Shown here piece after piece: positions 5,426-6,572 of a DNA stretch of 6,572 nt. Source of the stretch: Succinivibrio sp. GTDB lineage: Bacteria; Pseudomonadota; Gammaproteobacteria; Enterobacterales; Succinivibrionaceae. Made by a program: the position numbers and the translations under genes. A model generated the notes under the pieces. The model had not been told where the DNA came from, ran no database searches, and worked only from the letters and a program-made list of their open reading frames with translations. The stretch is taken from the NCBI GenBank assembly GCA_017959135.1, contig JAGDBH010000341.1, positions 1-6,572 on the forward strand. The letters are read 5' to 3'. How positions within the stretch are numbered: the first letter of the stretch is position 1; each line of letters begins with the position of its first letter.

Positions 5426-6572
5426 CTAGATGAGATCAGTTGAAATATAGATGCAGTTTTCCTCTGGAGCGTAGTCAAGTAAAGGCTCATCAAAGTTTTC
5501 GTAACTCCAGTCGTTGATTTCTTCAATAGCGGCATCAGATGACATAAACTTCAGGCTCAGACACAGACCTTTAAACTCGTTTATATCTATAACCTCAGCT
5601 TCCATGCTCTTGATTGCCTCGATAAGTTTCTGGGCATTTTCGGAGGAGTACCTGATACTGCTGTTCTGTGTATCAGAAATTTCAGTTTGGATTTCTTCGG
5701 TCTGTTCAGGAATTTCCTTTTCAAGAGTGCCTTCATCTATACGAATCTGGGTAATTACATCCTGAATCTGTGCACTTTCCTTAAGTTTTGAATCAATCAG
5801 AGAAGAATCAAGATTCTTGGTATCAAAACTGTTTGCCTTAAAGAAACTGTGCTCTGAACTTCTGTACAGTGATGAAGGCATTCCCTTTTGAACGCTCTTC
5901 TGTTCCTCAGAAGTACTCTCGGCTTCACTCTTAACTGCTTTAACTGATGATTTTACATTCATCAGTGCAAAAATCTGACTGAATTTCTCTGTCAGATAGT
6001 TCTTCAGAGGAGAGGTTCTGATTTCATCGAGAACGATCTTTTTAAGATAGCTTATGCATAGCTTGAAGTTTGGATTATTCTTCTGTTCAGCGTAAAGATT
6101 ACTGTAGTAGTTCTTCTCGAATGGTTTTGTTCCATGCATCAGTAGTCTTAGGGTATTGAAGAACTTGATTGCATATACATTCTGCTTTGGTGAAAGCTCC
6201 ATGTATCTGGACAGTCTGATTTCTACTGTATTAACCGGTACAACATAATTGAAGATGATAAATGCCATCTGAGCTGCACAGAGTTTATCCATAAACTCGT
6301 CAGTCATTTCCTCTGCTGGCAGAGATGTGGTGATAATCTTATGCTGCTTGAGCTTTGCACGAGCCTCCTTAGGCAGAGACATATCAATTGGAACCACCAT
6401 CAGACCAAGCTTAGGCAGGTGATCCTCTATACATTCCGTAGCCAGGAAGGAGTATTCAATTTTGAAAATATCACAGAGCTGAGAGTATTTGTTAAAGATT
6501 ATCTCATTGAGATTTCTCTTGATATTCTGAGCCTCTAATCTTCCAAGTTCACCGATTATAAGTTTTGCAAGG
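5426..6572 (-). CDS. TerB-C domain protein, N-terminus beyond window edge
   Basis: 381 codons are visible and the frame stays open to 6572, so the true start lies outside. The first in-frame ATG (6398-6400) has no ribosome binding site and 57 open codons precede it. The visible N-terminal part is mainly helical and unrecognised (NVYAIKFFNTLRLL about 131-144, counted from the edge). A Ser/Glu/Lys-rich linker follows at about 207-240. The last 135 residues match the pattern I recall for the TerB-C domain: LDSSLIDSKLKESAQIQDVI (255-274), an acidic insert, then IEAIKSMEAEVIDINEFKGL, FMSSDAAIEEINDWSYENFD (342-361), EPLLDYAPEE and a final short strand. TerB-C usually closes longer TerB-N/TerB-C proteins of the Ter stress and conflict network; its biochemical role is not established and it is proposed to chelate metal. 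No membrane segment is visible, so it is probably cytoplasmic. Its link to yidE downstream is unclear because of the 335-base spacer. Confidence 0.8.
   Translation of the reverse strand, partial: LAKLIIGELGRLEAQNIKRNLNEIIFNKYSQLCDIFKIEYSFLATECIEDHLPKLGLMVVPIDMSLPKEARAKLKQHKIITTSLPAEEMTDEFMDKLCAAQMAFIIFNYVVPVNTVEIRLSRYMELSPKQNVYAIKFFNTLRLLMHGTKPFEKNYYSNLYAEQKNNPNFKLCISYLKKIVLDEIRTSPLKNYLTEKFSQIFALMNVKSSVKAVKSEAESTSEEQKSVQKGMPSSLYRSSEHSFFKANSFDTKNLDSSLIDSKLKESAQIQDVITQIRIDEGTLEKEIPEQTEEIQTEISDTQNSSIRYSSENAQKLIEAIKSMEAEVIDINEFKGLCLSLKFMSSDAAIEEINDWSYENFDEPLLDYAPEENCIYISTDLI

Noticed and set aside
6398..6400. In-frame ATG as the start of the TerB-C protein (324 residues).
   Set aside because: The frame is open for 57 more codons to the window edge with protein-like sequence, and no ribosome binding site precedes this ATG.

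Overview
The window looks like ordinary chromosomal DNA from a gammaproteobacterium. Three things point there: a full-length NhaB sodium/proton antiporter, a DsbB gene directly downstream of it (the nhaB-dsbB order known from Escherichia coli), and a YidE-type transporter close to the E. coli protein. AT-rich spacers and fairly low-GC genes would fit a host-associated relative such as a member of the Succinivibrionaceae, but that placement is inference from general resemblance, not proof. No transposase, integrase, phage gene, tRNA, rRNA or CRISPR array is visible.

All five genes are read on the minus strand, so the window runs from high to low coordinates in transcription order. (1) At the right edge, 5426-6572 is the C-terminal part of a protein that ends in what looks like a TerB-C domain; its reading frame is open to the edge, so its start lies outside. 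(2) A 335-base spacer (5091-5425) carries a possible promoter, a perfect 10-bp inverted repeat, a run of four hairpins that looks like a structured mRNA leader, and a terminator-like hairpin facing the other way. (3) yidE (3351-5090) is followed after one base by a 259-residue five-helix membrane protein of unknown family (2570-3349). The second gene has no ribosome binding site of its own and contains a terminator-like hairpin in its first codons. (4) A 370-base spacer (2200-2569) holds likely nhaB promoters. (5) nhaB (625-2199) ends at a strong intrinsic terminator (580-616). (6) dsbB (1-434, cut by the left edge) follows from its own promoter.

Functionally the window is mostly about the cell envelope: Na+/H+ exchange (NhaB), quinone-linked disulfide formation (DsbB), and a YidE/AspT-family transporter with two cytoplasmic RCK_C domains that may exchange small carboxylates, translationally coupled to an unknown membrane partner. 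The TerB-C protein belongs to the broader tellurite/stress (Ter) domain network.

The least explained parts are the regulatory elements of the yidE operon (structured leader with mutually exclusive stems, palindrome at the predicted start of transcription, terminator inside the coupled downstream gene) and the two unfamiliar proteins. All RNA and promoter calls were made by eye.
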